Origin: CAVTWS01 sp963732655
GTDB taxonomy: Bacteria > Actinomycetota > Acidimicrobiia > Acidimicrobiales > SHLQ01
Reading direction: 5' to 3'
DNA length: 64,000 bases
NCBI GenBank assembly: GCA_963732655.1
Contig: CAVTAI010000001.1
Span: 310,001 to 374,000 of the forward strand
A program made the translations under genes and the position numbers. Under the pieces are notes generated by a model. It saw only the letters and a list, made by a program, of their open reading frames with translations. It had not been told where the DNA came from and searched no databases. Positions 9,282 to 16,865 of the stretch are shown in pieces. Within the stretch, counting starts at the first letter, position 1, and every line of letters begins with the position of its first letter.

Positions 9282-10001
9282 ATGTCACCCCGAATCTCAC
9301 CGTTGCGAGGCCGACCGATCGCGTTCGCCCATCGTGGTGCCCGGGCCCACGCGCCCGAGAACACCGTGGAAGCCTTTCAGTTGGCTTTGCGGCTCGGCGC
9401 CACCGGTCTGGAGTCCGATGTGTGGCTCTCGGCCGACGGCGTTCCGGTGCTCGACCACGACGGGGTCACCGGCCGTTGGCCCCGTCGGCGGGCCATCAGA
9501 CAGGTGTCCCGCAGCGAACTCCCGTCCCACGTCCCGAGCCTCGGCGAGGTGTTCGTGGCATGCGGTACGGGCTTCGATCTATCGCTCGATCTCAAGGATC
9601 CGGCCTCGTTCGACGCCGTGGTCGCCGAGGGCCACCGATCATTCGACCCGGAACGGTTGTGGGTGTGCCACCCCGACCTCGAACTCCTCGTGGAGTGGCG
9701 GCGCCGTGACACCGGTGTCCGTCTCGTGCACTCGTGGCGGACGGCTCGGATGGCTCGGGGCCTGGAACGTCACGTCGCCGACCTGGCCGAGGCGGGGATC
9801 GACGGGCTCAACCTCCCTGTCGAGGAGTGGACCGGCGGAGGGGTGACGATGTGTCACCGGTTCGACCGCCTGGCGTTTGCCTGGGACGCTCAGCACGAGC
9901 GCCAGTTGCTCGAGGTGCTCGACATGGGCATCGACGCGGTCTACAGCGACTACGTCGATCGGTTGTCCGACGCCCTGCTGCGCATCTACGGGGCGGCCTG
10001 A
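9282..10001 (+). CDS. Glycerophosphodiester phosphodiesterase family protein
   Basis: A 239-aa GDPD enzyme, which cleaves glycerophosphodiesters to glycerol-3-phosphate and an alcohol. The signature 'AFAHRGARAHAPENT' near the start holds the catalytic His and the N-T pair, 'LESDVWLSADGVPVLDHD' supplies the metal-binding E/D and the second catalytic His, and 'LSLDLKD' the third acidic block. The C-terminal 'FAWDAQHERQLLEVLDMGIDAVYSDY' is the usual end of the barrel. A -10-like GACGAT at 9269-9274 lies 7 nt before this ATG, favouring it over the ATG at 9273. No signal peptide, so cytoplasmic. A second, different GDPD is encoded at 54408-55160. Confidence 0.88.
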   Translation: MSPRISPLRGRPIAFAHRGARAHAPENTVEAFQLALRLGATGLESDVWLSADGVPVLDHDGVTGRWPRRRAIRQVSRSELPSHVPSLGEVFVACGTGFDLSLDLKDPASFDAVVAEGHRSFDPERLWVCHPDLELLVEWRRRDTGVRLVHSWRTARMARGLERHVADLAEAGIDGLNLPVEEWTGGGVTMCHRFDRLAFAWDAQHERQLLEVLDMGIDAVYSDYVDRLSDALLRIYGAA

Positions 10002-10012
10002 CGGCCGGACGG

Positions 10013-11185
10013 TCAGAGGAACTCGATGTCGGCCGGTGGCCAGACGCGGAGGAAGGCCCGGCCGACGATCAGATCCTCGCTGATCGGACCGAAGTATCGG
10101 CTGTCGCGCGAACTCCCCCGGTTGTCGCCCATGACCCAGACGTGCCCGGGCGGGATCGTGCACCGATCCGTCTCGGTGGGCGGGTTGGCGCACCCTTGGA
10201 CCCAGCCGATATCGACCGACGTGACGCCGTCGGCGAGGTAGGGCTCCTCCAGCAGATGGCCATCGATCAGGATGTGACCATCGGCGGTGCCCTGCACGGT
10301 CTCGTTGGCCAGGCCGATGACGCGCTTGATCAGGTCCTTGATCTCTTCGCTCGGCTCGTTCGGCGGCCGTTCGAAGACGATGACATCGCCCCGGTTGACC
10401 TCGTGCAGGTCGTAGCTGAGCTTGTTGACCAACACCCGATCCTGCGGCCGGAGGGTGGGCTCCATCGAACTCGACGGGATGTAGAACGGTTGGAGCAGGA
10501 AACTCTTGATCAGCAGGGCGACGACGAAAGCGCCGACGATGACTGCGGCCCACTCGACCACGAGCCGGATGCGATCGGTCGCAGTCAGGTTCTGCTCGAG
10601 ATCGTCGTCGACGACGTCGAGATCGTCCGCCGGTGGCCCCTCGATGGCGACGGCTCGCCGCGGCGCCGGGTTGGCCAACCCGGGATCGGTGGGTCGGCGC
10701 CGTGGTACCTCGCCGTCGACCGGTACCCGAGCCGGGCGAGCTTGAAGCGGTCTGTTCAGTGGAGGACCGCCGGTGTTCACCGGGGGGATCGGATTCCGAG
10801 CGGGTCCGCTCTGTGGTGGCCTGGTCCCCGGCTGGTCGGGTCGCGGTGGAACGGGTGGCCGGTCTGCGACCGGTCCGTTGGCCCGGACTTGGGGCGGTCG
10901 GGTGGGAGGACCGGGCGGTCGCCGCTCGGGTGCGGCCGGTGGCCGGACGGCGGGGGCCACTGGCGGGCGTGGCTCGGTCTCGGCCACGGGTGACACGACC
11001 GGCCGAGGGGTCGGAGCAGGCCGAGGCGCGGCCAACGGACGCTCAGGGCCAGAGACCGGAGTCGTCTCCTGACGGCTCGCTGCTGCCTCTTGGGAACGAC
11101 GACGCGCCCTGTCGACGATGTCGTCGACCCAGCTCGGGTCGTCTGGTCGGCGGCCGTCGCCGGTGGGGGTGTCGGATCCGCTCAC
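10013..11185 (-). CDS. lepB: Signal peptidase I with a long proline-rich N-terminal extension
   Basis: A 390-aa membrane-anchored signal peptidase I, which removes signal peptides from exported proteins. The catalytic serine is residue 240 in 'IPSSSMEPTL' and the catalytic lysine is residue 287 in 'IKRVIGL'; 'GDNRGSSRDSRYFGPI' is the conserved box E. A single transmembrane helix lies at about 208-230. Residues 1-200 are an unusual extension made of Pro, Arg, Ala and Gly repeats, expected to be cytoplasmic and disordered; typical enzymes are 200-300 aa. Start GTG at 11185, with a TAGGGT -10 box 9 nt upstream. It is convergent with the GDPD gene. Confidence 0.93.
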   Translation of the reverse strand: MSGSDTPTGDGRRPDDPSWVDDIVDRARRRSQEAAASRQETTPVSGPERPLAAPRPAPTPRPVVSPVAETEPRPPVAPAVRPPAAPERRPPGPPTRPPQVRANGPVADRPPVPPRPDQPGTRPPQSGPARNPIPPVNTGGPPLNRPLQARPARVPVDGEVPRRRPTDPGLANPAPRRAVAIEGPPADDLDVVDDDLEQNLTATDRIRLVVEWAAVIVGAFVVALLIKSFLLQPFYIPSSSMEPTLRPQDRVLVNKLSYDLHEVNRGDVIVFERPPNEPSEEIKDLIKRVIGLANETVQGTADGHILIDGHLLEEPYLADGVTSVDIGWVQGCANPPTETDRCTIPPGHVWVMGDNRGSSRDSRYFGPISEDLIVGRAFLRVWPPADIEFL

Positions 11186-11194
11186 GAGAGTCCG

Positions 11195-11200
11195 ACCCTA
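11195..11200 (-). promoter_or_regulatory. -10 box of lepB (leaderless)
   Basis: On the minus strand this reads TAGGGT, a good actinobacterial -10 (TAnnnT). It ends 9 nt before the GTG start, so the transcript would begin at or near the start codon. Confidence 0.55.
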
Positions 11201-11217
11201 CTCGCTCGGTTCGTTGG

Positions 11218-12264
11218 TCACGCCGCGCGTACCGCCCGAGAAATTGTCCGCGCCGCGGCCACGCCGAGCTCGGTTCCCCACCCGTCAGGCGCCTCGACGA
11301 CGGAGGATGTCGTGCCCAGTCTGACGAGCAGGCGTTCCACGAAAGCGGGTCCCGTCACCGGCATCGAGATGCGGAGCCGGCCGTCGGGCCGCTCTTCGAC
11401 ATCGTCGGTCGGATACCAGGCGCCGATCCACGCATCGTCGCGTTCGACATCGAGCACGAGGCGGGGTCGCGACGGGTCCGACACGCTGCCGAGCACGGCA
11501 TCCTCGTCGTCGGTGGCGAAGACCTGCGGTTCGATGATCTCGTCGAGGAGCCGGGCCGACTCGATTCGGTCGACGCGAAAGATCCGCTCGGCGTCGGCTC
11601 GTCGGCACCAGCCGGCGAGGTACCAGTGGCCCTCCGAGGCGAACACTCGCCACGGTTCCACGATCCTGACCCGACGTTCGTCGCGGCTGAACGAGTAGTG
11701 ATCGATCTCCACCGCTTGACGGCGTTCGACCGATGATCTCAACGTGGCCAGCACGTCTGCGGATGACGACCCGAGGCGGAGCTCGAGGGTCCCTTCGGAC
11801 AACCCGCCTGCGAGCTCGAGTTTGGTGATCGCTCGGAGCAGCGGCCCCGCGTGCTCGTCCCCCGCCTGCGCGTCGAGGTGGGCGTCGTCGACCGGGCCCC
11901 CGGCGGGGAGAGCACTCCGAGACTCGTTTTCGGCGATCCCCGAGTCCAGGTCGAGCAAGGCGCGGCCCGCCAGCAACAGGGCCACCTGCTGCTGCCGGCT
12001 GAGGCTCAGCGGTTTCGAGAACCACGTGGCGTATCGAATCGACACGTTGTCGTCGTCATCGATCTCCACCTCGATCAGCGTGTCGGGCGTGAAGGGGTGC
12101 ACGCCGACCATGAACACGACCTCGCCCAGGTCCTGGACGAGCTCGTTGCGGGGATAGTCGAACCGGCGACTGACCTCGTCGATGGGGACGCGGTCGTGCT
12201 CGGCGACCCACGGGATGATGGCCAACAAGCGGGCCAGTCGATCGGTGGCGGTGAGCCGGCTCAT
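11218..12264 (-). CDS. pafC: PafC, WYL-domain transcription regulator
   Basis: A 348-aa protein with an N-terminal winged-helix-like region (residues 1-60, 'RLARLLAIIPWVAEHDRVPIDEVSRRF'), a middle WYL domain ('VEIDHYSF...VEPWRVFASEGHWYLAGWCRRADAE...FRVDRIES' spread over about 170-245) and a C-terminal extension. In mycobacteria PafB and PafC act together as a DNA-damage-responsive activator of many repair genes that is independent of LexA/RecA; single-stranded DNA has been proposed as the signal. Its ATG overlaps the pafB stop (ATGA at 12261-12264), so the two are coupled. Pairing with pafB makes the assignment secure. It is not itself a proteasome component. Confidence 0.92.
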   Translation of the reverse strand: MSRLTATDRLARLLAIIPWVAEHDRVPIDEVSRRFDYPRNELVQDLGEVVFMVGVHPFTPDTLIEVEIDDDDNVSIRYATWFSKPLSLSRQQQVALLLAGRALLDLDSGIAENESRSALPAGGPVDDAHLDAQAGDEHAGPLLRAITKLELAGGLSEGTLELRLGSSSADVLATLRSSVERRQAVEIDHYSFSRDERRVRIVEPWRVFASEGHWYLAGWCRRADAERIFRVDRIESARLLDEIIEPQVFATDDEDAVLGSVSDPSRPRLVLDVERDDAWIGAWYPTDDVEERPDGRLRISMPVTGPAFVERLLVRLGTTSSVVEAPDGWGTELGVAAARTISRAVRAA

Positions 12265-13196
12265 GGACGGGTCATCGTGGAGGGCGCGACCATCGCCTCG
12301 AGCCAGTCGATCACGTCCTGCCGCAGTTCGGTGGGACTCAGGACCTCGGCGTGGTCGAGGAACGACAGGACGAACGACCGAAAGCCGTCACGGTTGCGAA
12401 CCGCCACCTCGAGCTCGACGGCGCCATCGTCGTGCCGGCGGAGAAGCGCATCGGTTCCGACCTCGTGGAGGGCCCACGATGCTCGGTCGGCGTCGACCCG
12501 GAACCGGGCCAGGATCGGCTCGTCGTCGCCGAGCTCCCACGATCGCCCGACGGGATCGGGTGGCGGGGGTGGCCCGGCCAGGTCAGGCCCGGTGGTAGCT
12601 GCGATGGGGCCCGTGATGCGATCGAGCCGGAAGAGGCGACTGTCGGCGCGGATCGCATCATAGGCCCCGACGTACCAATGGCCCCGAACGAAGGAGATCC
12701 GTTGCGGCAGCACGAGTCGGTCCTCGTCGCGGTAGGTGAACGTGACCCAGCGGTCGGACCCGGCGGCGGCCAGCAAGGGGCCCAGGTTCGGGCTCGCCCG
12801 AAGGTTCACCACGGCGTCGCTCGGGCCCGTGGTGGTGCTCTTTCCGCCGAGCTTCCAGAAAGCTTCGTCATCGAGACCCTCGACGTCGACCAACGTGGAG
12901 GCCAGGTGCAGCGCCGCGAGCTCGTCCGGAGTCATGGCCAGGTCCGGGCCGGCGTAGCTCTCACGGTGGATCCGGTAGCCGTCAACCGGCGGATCGACTC
13001 CGGGAACGGGCTCGACGACGATGGGCACGCCCATCGAGCGGAGATCGTCCTTGTCTCGTTCGAACGCCCGCCGGAACGACACCTGCGACTCGGGGTAGCC
13101 CCCGACCCGCGATCGGATCTCCTCGGCTGTGAGTGGGCGCGGCGTATCGAGCAGCGCCGCCACCATGTTCAGCAACCGCTCGAGCTTCGACGACAC
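12261..13196 (-). CDS. pafB: PafB, WYL-domain transcription regulator
   Basis: A 311-aa protein starting at GTG 13196 (VSSKLERLLNMVAALL), an N-terminal helix-turn-helix typical of PafB/YobV regulators, then a WYL domain with 'VTFTYRDEDR...LPQRISFVRGHWYVGAYDAIRADSRLFRLDRI' (in pieces over about 175-225). The open frame extends upstream through the tandem-repeat region to 13535, but a TAGGAT -10 at 13204-13209, 7 nt before the GTG, fixes the leaderless start. With pafC it forms the heterodimeric regulator of the mycobacterial-type DNA-damage response. The divergent GNAT gene lies beyond the repeats. Confidence 0.92.
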   Translation of the reverse strand: MSSKLERLLNMVAALLDTPRPLTAEEIRSRVGGYPESQVSFRRAFERDKDDLRSMGVPIVVEPVPGVDPPVDGYRIHRESYAGPDLAMTPDELAALHLASTLVDVEGLDDEAFWKLGGKSTTTGPSDAVVNLRASPNLGPLLAAAGSDRWVTFTYRDEDRLVLPQRISFVRGHWYVGAYDAIRADSRLFRLDRITGPIAATTGPDLAGPPPPPDPVGRSWELGDDEPILARFRVDADRASWALHEVGTDALLRRHDDGAVELEVAVRNRDGFRSFVLSFLDHAEVLSPTELRQDVIDWLEAMVAPSTMTRP

Positions 13197-13203
13197 GCCG
13201 CCG

Positions 13204-13209
13204 ATCCTA
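13204..13209 (-). promoter_or_regulatory. -10 box of pafB (leaderless)
   Basis: Reads TAGGAT on the minus strand, 7 nt before the pafB GTG. The first copy of the 50-bp tandem repeat begins 5 nt further upstream, so the repeat covers the -35 region. Confidence 0.6.
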
Positions 13210-13214
13210 CGAGC

Positions 13215-13332
13215 CGCCGCACGGCGCGAGCGCAGCGAGCCAGCAGGCGGCCCAGCAAACCAGTCGCCGCACGGCGCGAGCGCAGCGAGCCAGCAGGCGG
13301 CCCAGCAAACCAGCCGCCGCACGGCGCGAGCG
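13215..13332. repeat. 50-bp tandem repeat in the pafB/GNAT divergent promoter
   Basis: Two full 50-bp copies (13215-13264 and 13265-13314, differing at a single C/T position) and an 18-bp partial third copy (13315-13332). The unit contains short internal repeats such as CGCGAGCGCAGCGAGC and a CCAGCAGGCGG block. It fills almost the whole gap between the divergent -10 boxes of pafB (13204-13209) and the GNAT gene (13340-13345). It has no spacer/repeat alternation, so it is not a CRISPR array. A regulatory role is possible but not shown. Confidence 0.9.
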
Positions 13333-13339
13333 TTTGCTG

Positions 13340-13345
13340 CAGACT
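13340..13345 (+). promoter_or_regulatory. -10 box of the GNAT gene at 13352 (leaderless)
   Basis: CAGACT lies 6 nt before the GTG at 13352, placing the transcription start at or next to the start codon. Confidence 0.45.
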
Positions 13346-13351
13346 TCAGCC

Positions 13352-14146
13352 GTGAACGTGGTGACCGACCCGGAGGAGATCGCCCACGTGCTGGGCGATC
13401 ATCGAGGCATGCACCCGTACGGATTGGCCGACCTGGATGAGCCGTACTGGAGTTCGAGCACATGGTGGCGGGATGGCGCTGCGGTGGCCGGGTGGATCCG
13501 TTTCCCCGAATCCGACGACCACGCGGTGTATGCAATCACGCACGGCGAGGTCGGCGACACGCTTGCCCTCGTGGCCCAGATCGCCGCCGAGCTACCCGAC
13601 AAGTTCGTGATCAGTGGCCCGGCGGGAGTGGATGTCGCCGTCGGAGACGCCTTCGAGGCGGCCTGGGTGACGCCGCACCACAAGATGCACCTCACGACCC
13701 CGGGCTGCCTCCTCGGACGGGACCCGCGGGTCGAGGCGCTCGATCGCCGCGATCTGAGTGCGGTCGAGGCCCTGCTCGACTCCGGCGACCGAGCCGGTCG
13801 GTTCTTCGCCGCGCATCTGATGGACGATGGCTTCTACATGGGTGTCCGTGGCACGGGTGACTTGGTCGCGCTGGCGGGCACCCACACGTACTCGGCTGCT
13901 CGCGGCGTGGCCACGATCGCCAACGTGCACACGCATCCCTGGTATCGCCGCCGTGGCCTGGCCCGGGCCGTCACGTCGGCGGTCGCGGCCGAGCTGCTCG
14001 AGTCTGTCTCAACTGTGGGTCTCAACGTCCGTGCCGACCACGCCGGCACCGTCGAGATGTATGGAGGGCTCGGCTTCGAGATCGTCGGCGACTACGACGA
14101 AGCCCACATGGTCAGACGTCGCCGGCGTCACTACGACGGCGGATGA
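13352..14146 (+). CDS. GNAT-family N-acetyltransferase
   Basis: A 264-aa protein starting at GTG 13352 (VNVVTDPEEIAHVLGDH). The N-terminal half is a degenerate GNAT-like or linker domain. The C-terminal half (about 120-255) is a GNAT fold with 'GVATIANVHTHPWYRRRGLARAVTSAVAAELL', containing the R-x-x-G-x-A pyrophosphate-binding loop for acetyl-CoA, and 'VRADHAGTVEMYGGLGFEIVGDY', the usual last strands. This arrangement is of the FR47-like type seen in small actinobacterial acetyltransferases; the substrate cannot be told. Transcribed divergently from pafBC, which may share regulation through the intervening repeat. Confidence 0.85.
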   Translation: MNVVTDPEEIAHVLGDHRGMHPYGLADLDEPYWSSSTWWRDGAAVAGWIRFPESDDHAVYAITHGEVGDTLALVAQIAAELPDKFVISGPAGVDVAVGDAFEAAWVTPHHKMHLTTPGCLLGRDPRVEALDRRDLSAVEALLDSGDRAGRFFAAHLMDDGFYMGVRGTGDLVALAGTHTYSAARGVATIANVHTHPWYRRRGLARAVTSAVAAELLESVSTVGLNVRADHAGTVEMYGGLGFEIVGDYDEAHMVRRRRRHYDGG

Positions 14147-14170
14147 CCGGGTCGGTCGCACCCGCTCACC

Positions 14171-14176
14171 TAGACT
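14171..14176 (+). promoter_or_regulatory. -10 box of the polar amino-acid ABC transporter operon
   Basis: TAGACT is a close match to the actinobacterial -10. No convincing -35 is seen. The leader to the GTG at 14255 is about 72 nt and begins with a 12-bp palindrome. Confidence 0.5.
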
Positions 14177-14186
14177 CCCTGCCCGT

Positions 14187-14198
14187 CCGGTGCACCGG
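14187..14198. promoter_or_regulatory. 12-bp palindrome at the 5' end of the ABC transporter mRNA
   Basis: CCGGTGCACCGG is a perfect palindrome sitting 11-22 nt downstream of the -10 box, close to the expected transcription start. It could be an operator or a short 5' hairpin. A clear Shine-Dalgarno (GGAGG, 14241-14245) follows 9 nt before the GTG start. Confidence 0.4.
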
Positions 14199-14254
14199 GC
14201 CGCACGACGTTTATGGAGCGCAGGACTGCGCCCATACCCAGGAGGGTTACCAAC

Positions 14255-15178
14255 GTGATTCGATTTCGCGCTGTTCGCGCTGTGATGTTGATACTGGCCT
14301 TCGGTCTGATCGCCGCCGCCTGCGGTGACGACGACGATGATGCCGCCGCCACGTCTGACGACGTGGAGGCGGCCGACGGCGGTGAGGGCAGTGCCGATGC
14401 CGATGCGGTGATCGCCGATCCGGGCACCTGCGGGGTCGCTGATCTCGCGTTGCACGAGGCTGGTGTACTGACCGTCGCCACCGGCGAGCCGGTCTTCGAA
14501 CCGTGGATGGTGGGTGACGACCCGACGAACGGCCAGGGTTTCGAGAGCGCGCTCGTCTACAGCGTGGCCGCCGAGCTCGGGTTCGCGGCCGACCAGGTCA
14601 CCTGGGTCCGCACCGGCTTCGACGAGGCGGTCGCCCCTGGCGACAAGCCGTACGACTTCAACATCCAGCAGTACTCGATCACCCCGGAGCGGGACGAAGT
14701 CGTGGACTTCTCCTTGGGGTACTACGAGGTCGAGCAGGCCTTGGTGGCCGCCGCCGATTCGCCGGTCGCCACGGCGGTGTCGGTCACCGAGTTGCAGACA
14801 TCACTGCTCGGTGCGGCGATCGGGACCACGAGCCTCGATTACATCGATGAGGTCATTCAGCCCGACAACGAGGCGCAGGTCTTCGACGACAACGCCGCGG
14901 CCAAAGCGGCGTTCGACGCCGGTCAAGTCGAGGGGCTCGTGTTCGACCTCCCCACGGCGTACTTCATCACCGCCGTCGAGATCCCCGAGGCGTCGATCGT
15001 CGGTGTGTTGCCCCGAGTCGGCGCGGCCGAGGAGCTCGGTCTGCTCTTCGAGGACGGCAGCCCGCTCGTCCCGTGCGTGAACCTCGCCCTCCAGACCCTC
15101 ACCGAGAACGGGACCATCGAAGCGATCGAGGAGGAGTGGCTCTCCCAGGGTGGTGGCATTCCCACGCTCACGGAGTAG
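14255..15178 (+). CDS. Amino-acid ABC transporter substrate-binding lipoprotein
   Basis: A 307-aa family-3 solute-binding protein. The GTG at 14255 is chosen because it has a strong ribosome-binding site and opens directly on a lipoprotein signal peptide ending 'LIAAACGDDDDD', with the lipobox cysteine followed by an acidic tether. The mature protein has 'VLTVATGEPVFEPWM', 'GFESALVYSVAAELGF' and 'DFNIQQYSITPERDEVVDFS', the usual SBP_bac_3 blocks for binding polar amino acids. It is the first gene of a three-gene operon with a permease and an ATPase. The exact ligand is unknown. Confidence 0.9.
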   Translation: MIRFRAVRAVMLILAFGLIAAACGDDDDDAAATSDDVEAADGGEGSADADAVIADPGTCGVADLALHEAGVLTVATGEPVFEPWMVGDDPTNGQGFESALVYSVAAELGFAADQVTWVRTGFDEAVAPGDKPYDFNIQQYSITPERDEVVDFSLGYYEVEQALVAAADSPVATAVSVTELQTSLLGAAIGTTSLDYIDEVIQPDNEAQVFDDNAAAKAAFDAGQVEGLVFDLPTAYFITAVEIPEASIVGVLPRVGAAEELGLLFEDGSPLVPCVNLALQTLTENGTIEAIEEEWLSQGGGIPTLTE

Positions 15179-15188
15179 ACACCAGCGC

Positions 15189-16070
15189 GTGCCTCGGGCC
15201 GGCTCGACCGACGAAACGACTCCGCCTTCGGCGAGGCGGTTGCGGCTGCCCGAGTCGATACGACACGAGTTGAGCGATCAGGGCGCCGTCGGCGCCCTGA
15301 TCGCCGCGTTGAGCACCGTCCTCGTGTTCGGGGCAATCGTCTGGATGGTCGCCACGAGCGATAACTGGCCCAAGGTGCGTCGGCAGTTCTTCAGCTGGGA
15401 CGACTTCACCACGGTGTGGCCGGACTTGGTGGATCACTTCTGGCTCGACCTCCGGATGTTCGTCATCGCCGAGGCGGCGATCGTCGTCTTCGCGCTGCTC
15501 GTCGCCGTGATCCGGTCGCTACGAGGGCCGGCCTACTTCCCCCTTCGGCTCCTGGCGATCCTGTTCATCGACCTGTTCCGAGGCATTCCGCTCGTCCTCG
15601 TGATCATCCTGTTGGGGTTCGGTGTGCCGGCGCTGGACATCGGCGGCGTGCCGCGCTCGGCGCTGTTCTGGGGCGTGGTGTCGCTCGTATTGTCGTACTC
15701 GGCGTACACGGCCGAGGTGTACCGGGCGGGCATCGACTCGGTCCACGAGAGTCAACGCTCGGCGGCCCGGTCCCTCGGTCTGACCCAGTGGCAGACCCTC
15801 CGGTATGCGGTCCTCCCGCAGGCCGTGCGCAACGTGATCCCGGCGTTGATGAACGGTTTGGTCAGCCTCCAGAAGGACGTCGCCCTCGTCAGCATCCTCG
15901 GCGTCCGCGAGGCGGTGCGCGAAGCGCAGATCTACACCGCACGGACGTTCAACTACACGTCGTACGTAGCGGCCGCAGTGCTGTTCCTCATCGTGAGCAT
16001 TCCGCTGGCCCGCTTGGCTGACTGGTACACGGCACGCGATCGGGCCCGGCGAGCGCAGGTGATGGCGTGA
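15189..16070 (+). CDS. Amino-acid ABC transporter permease (HisM/GlnP type)
   Basis: About 293 aa from the GTG at 15189; the frame extends to 15150 but overlaps the binding-protein gene. It has four to five hydrophobic segments and the EAA loop 'SARSLGLTQWQTLRYAVLPQAVRNVIPALMN' (split here as family block 'EAA...G...LPQA'), which contacts the ATPase. 'YTAEVYRAGIDSV' just before it is typical of the polar amino-acid permease group (HisMQ). The N-terminal ~40 residues are hydrophilic and extra. It follows the binding-protein gene by 10 nt and its stop overlaps the ATPase start (GTGA). Confidence 0.92.
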   Translation: MPRAGSTDETTPPSARRLRLPESIRHELSDQGAVGALIAALSTVLVFGAIVWMVATSDNWPKVRRQFFSWDDFTTVWPDLVDHFWLDLRMFVIAEAAIVVFALLVAVIRSLRGPAYFPLRLLAILFIDLFRGIPLVLVIILLGFGVPALDIGGVPRSALFWGVVSLVLSYSAYTAEVYRAGIDSVHESQRSAARSLGLTQWQTLRYAVLPQAVRNVIPALMNGLVSLQKDVALVSILGVREAVREAQIYTARTFNYTSYVAAAVLFLIVSIPLARLADWYTARDRARRAQVMA

Positions 16071-16852
16071 GCACCGGTGCTGGCGCGATCATCGGTCCAG
16101 GCGAGAGCACAGTGCGTCTCGTCCTCGACGACGTGCACAAGTCGTTCGGACGGCGCCGCGTGCTCAACGGGATCGATCTCACCGTCGGACACCACGAGGT
16201 GGTGTGCCTCATCGGGCCGAGCGGGTGCGGCAAGTCGACGTTGCTGCGCTGCATCAACTTGCTCGAACGCGTCGAGCGGGGCCGGGTGATCTTCGACGGC
16301 CAGGTGATCTCCGCTCGGGGAGTCGACGCCAACCAGGTCCGCCGCCGGATCGCCATCGTGTTCCAGGGGTTCAACCTCTTCCCGCACATGAACGTCCTGG
16401 CCAACGTCACCCTCGGGCCTCGCAAGGCGCACGGTGTGAGCCGCTCGGTGGCCCGAGAGCACGCCATGGCGCTGCTCGATCGTTTCAGCCTGGCGGACAA
16501 GGCCCGTGAGTTCCCCGACCGCCTCTCGGGGGGCCAGCAGCAGCGGGTGGCGATCGTACGGGCGCTCATGACCGAACCGGAGCTCCTGCTGCTGGACGAG
16601 GTCACCTCGGCGCTCGACCCGGAGCTGGTGGCCGAGGTACTCGCGGTGATCCGGGAGTTGGCCGCCGGTGGCATGACCATGGTTCTGGCCACGCACGAGA
16701 TGGGCTTCGCCCGCGATGTGGGGCACCGGGTGGCGTTCCTGCACGAAGGCCGGGTGCTCGAGTCGGGACCGCCGGCGGAGCTGTTCGGCAACCCCCAGGA
16801 GGAGCGAACCCGCCAGTTCCTCCGCCGGGTGACCGAAGCCGGCCGCCTCTAG
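16067..16852 (+). CDS. Amino-acid ABC transporter ATP-binding protein (GlnQ type)
   Basis: A 261-aa ATPase that energises the permease encoded upstream. Walker A is GPSGCGKST (about 52-60), the Q-loop is in 'IVFQGFNLFPHM', the ABC signature LSGGQQQR precedes Walker B 'LLLLDEVTSALDPE', and the switch histidine is in 'LATHEMGFA'. The Asp-to-Val variant 'DEVTSALDP' is normal for GlnQ/HisP ATPases. GTG start overlapping the permease stop by 4 nt. It is convergent with pafA, with 13 nt between the stops. Confidence 0.95.
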   Translation: MSTGAGAIIGPGESTVRLVLDDVHKSFGRRRVLNGIDLTVGHHEVVCLIGPSGCGKSTLLRCINLLERVERGRVIFDGQVISARGVDANQVRRRIAIVFQGFNLFPHMNVLANVTLGPRKAHGVSRSVAREHAMALLDRFSLADKAREFPDRLSGGQQQRVAIVRALMTEPELLLLDEVTSALDPELVAEVLAVIRELAAGGMTMVLATHEMGFARDVGHRVAFLHEGRVLESGPPAELFGNPQEERTRQFLRRVTEAGRL

Positions 16853-16865
16853 TCCATCGAGGGGC

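Noticed and set aside
13215..13332. CRISPR array
   Set aside because: The repeats are contiguous 50-bp units with no unique spacers and no cas genes are present.
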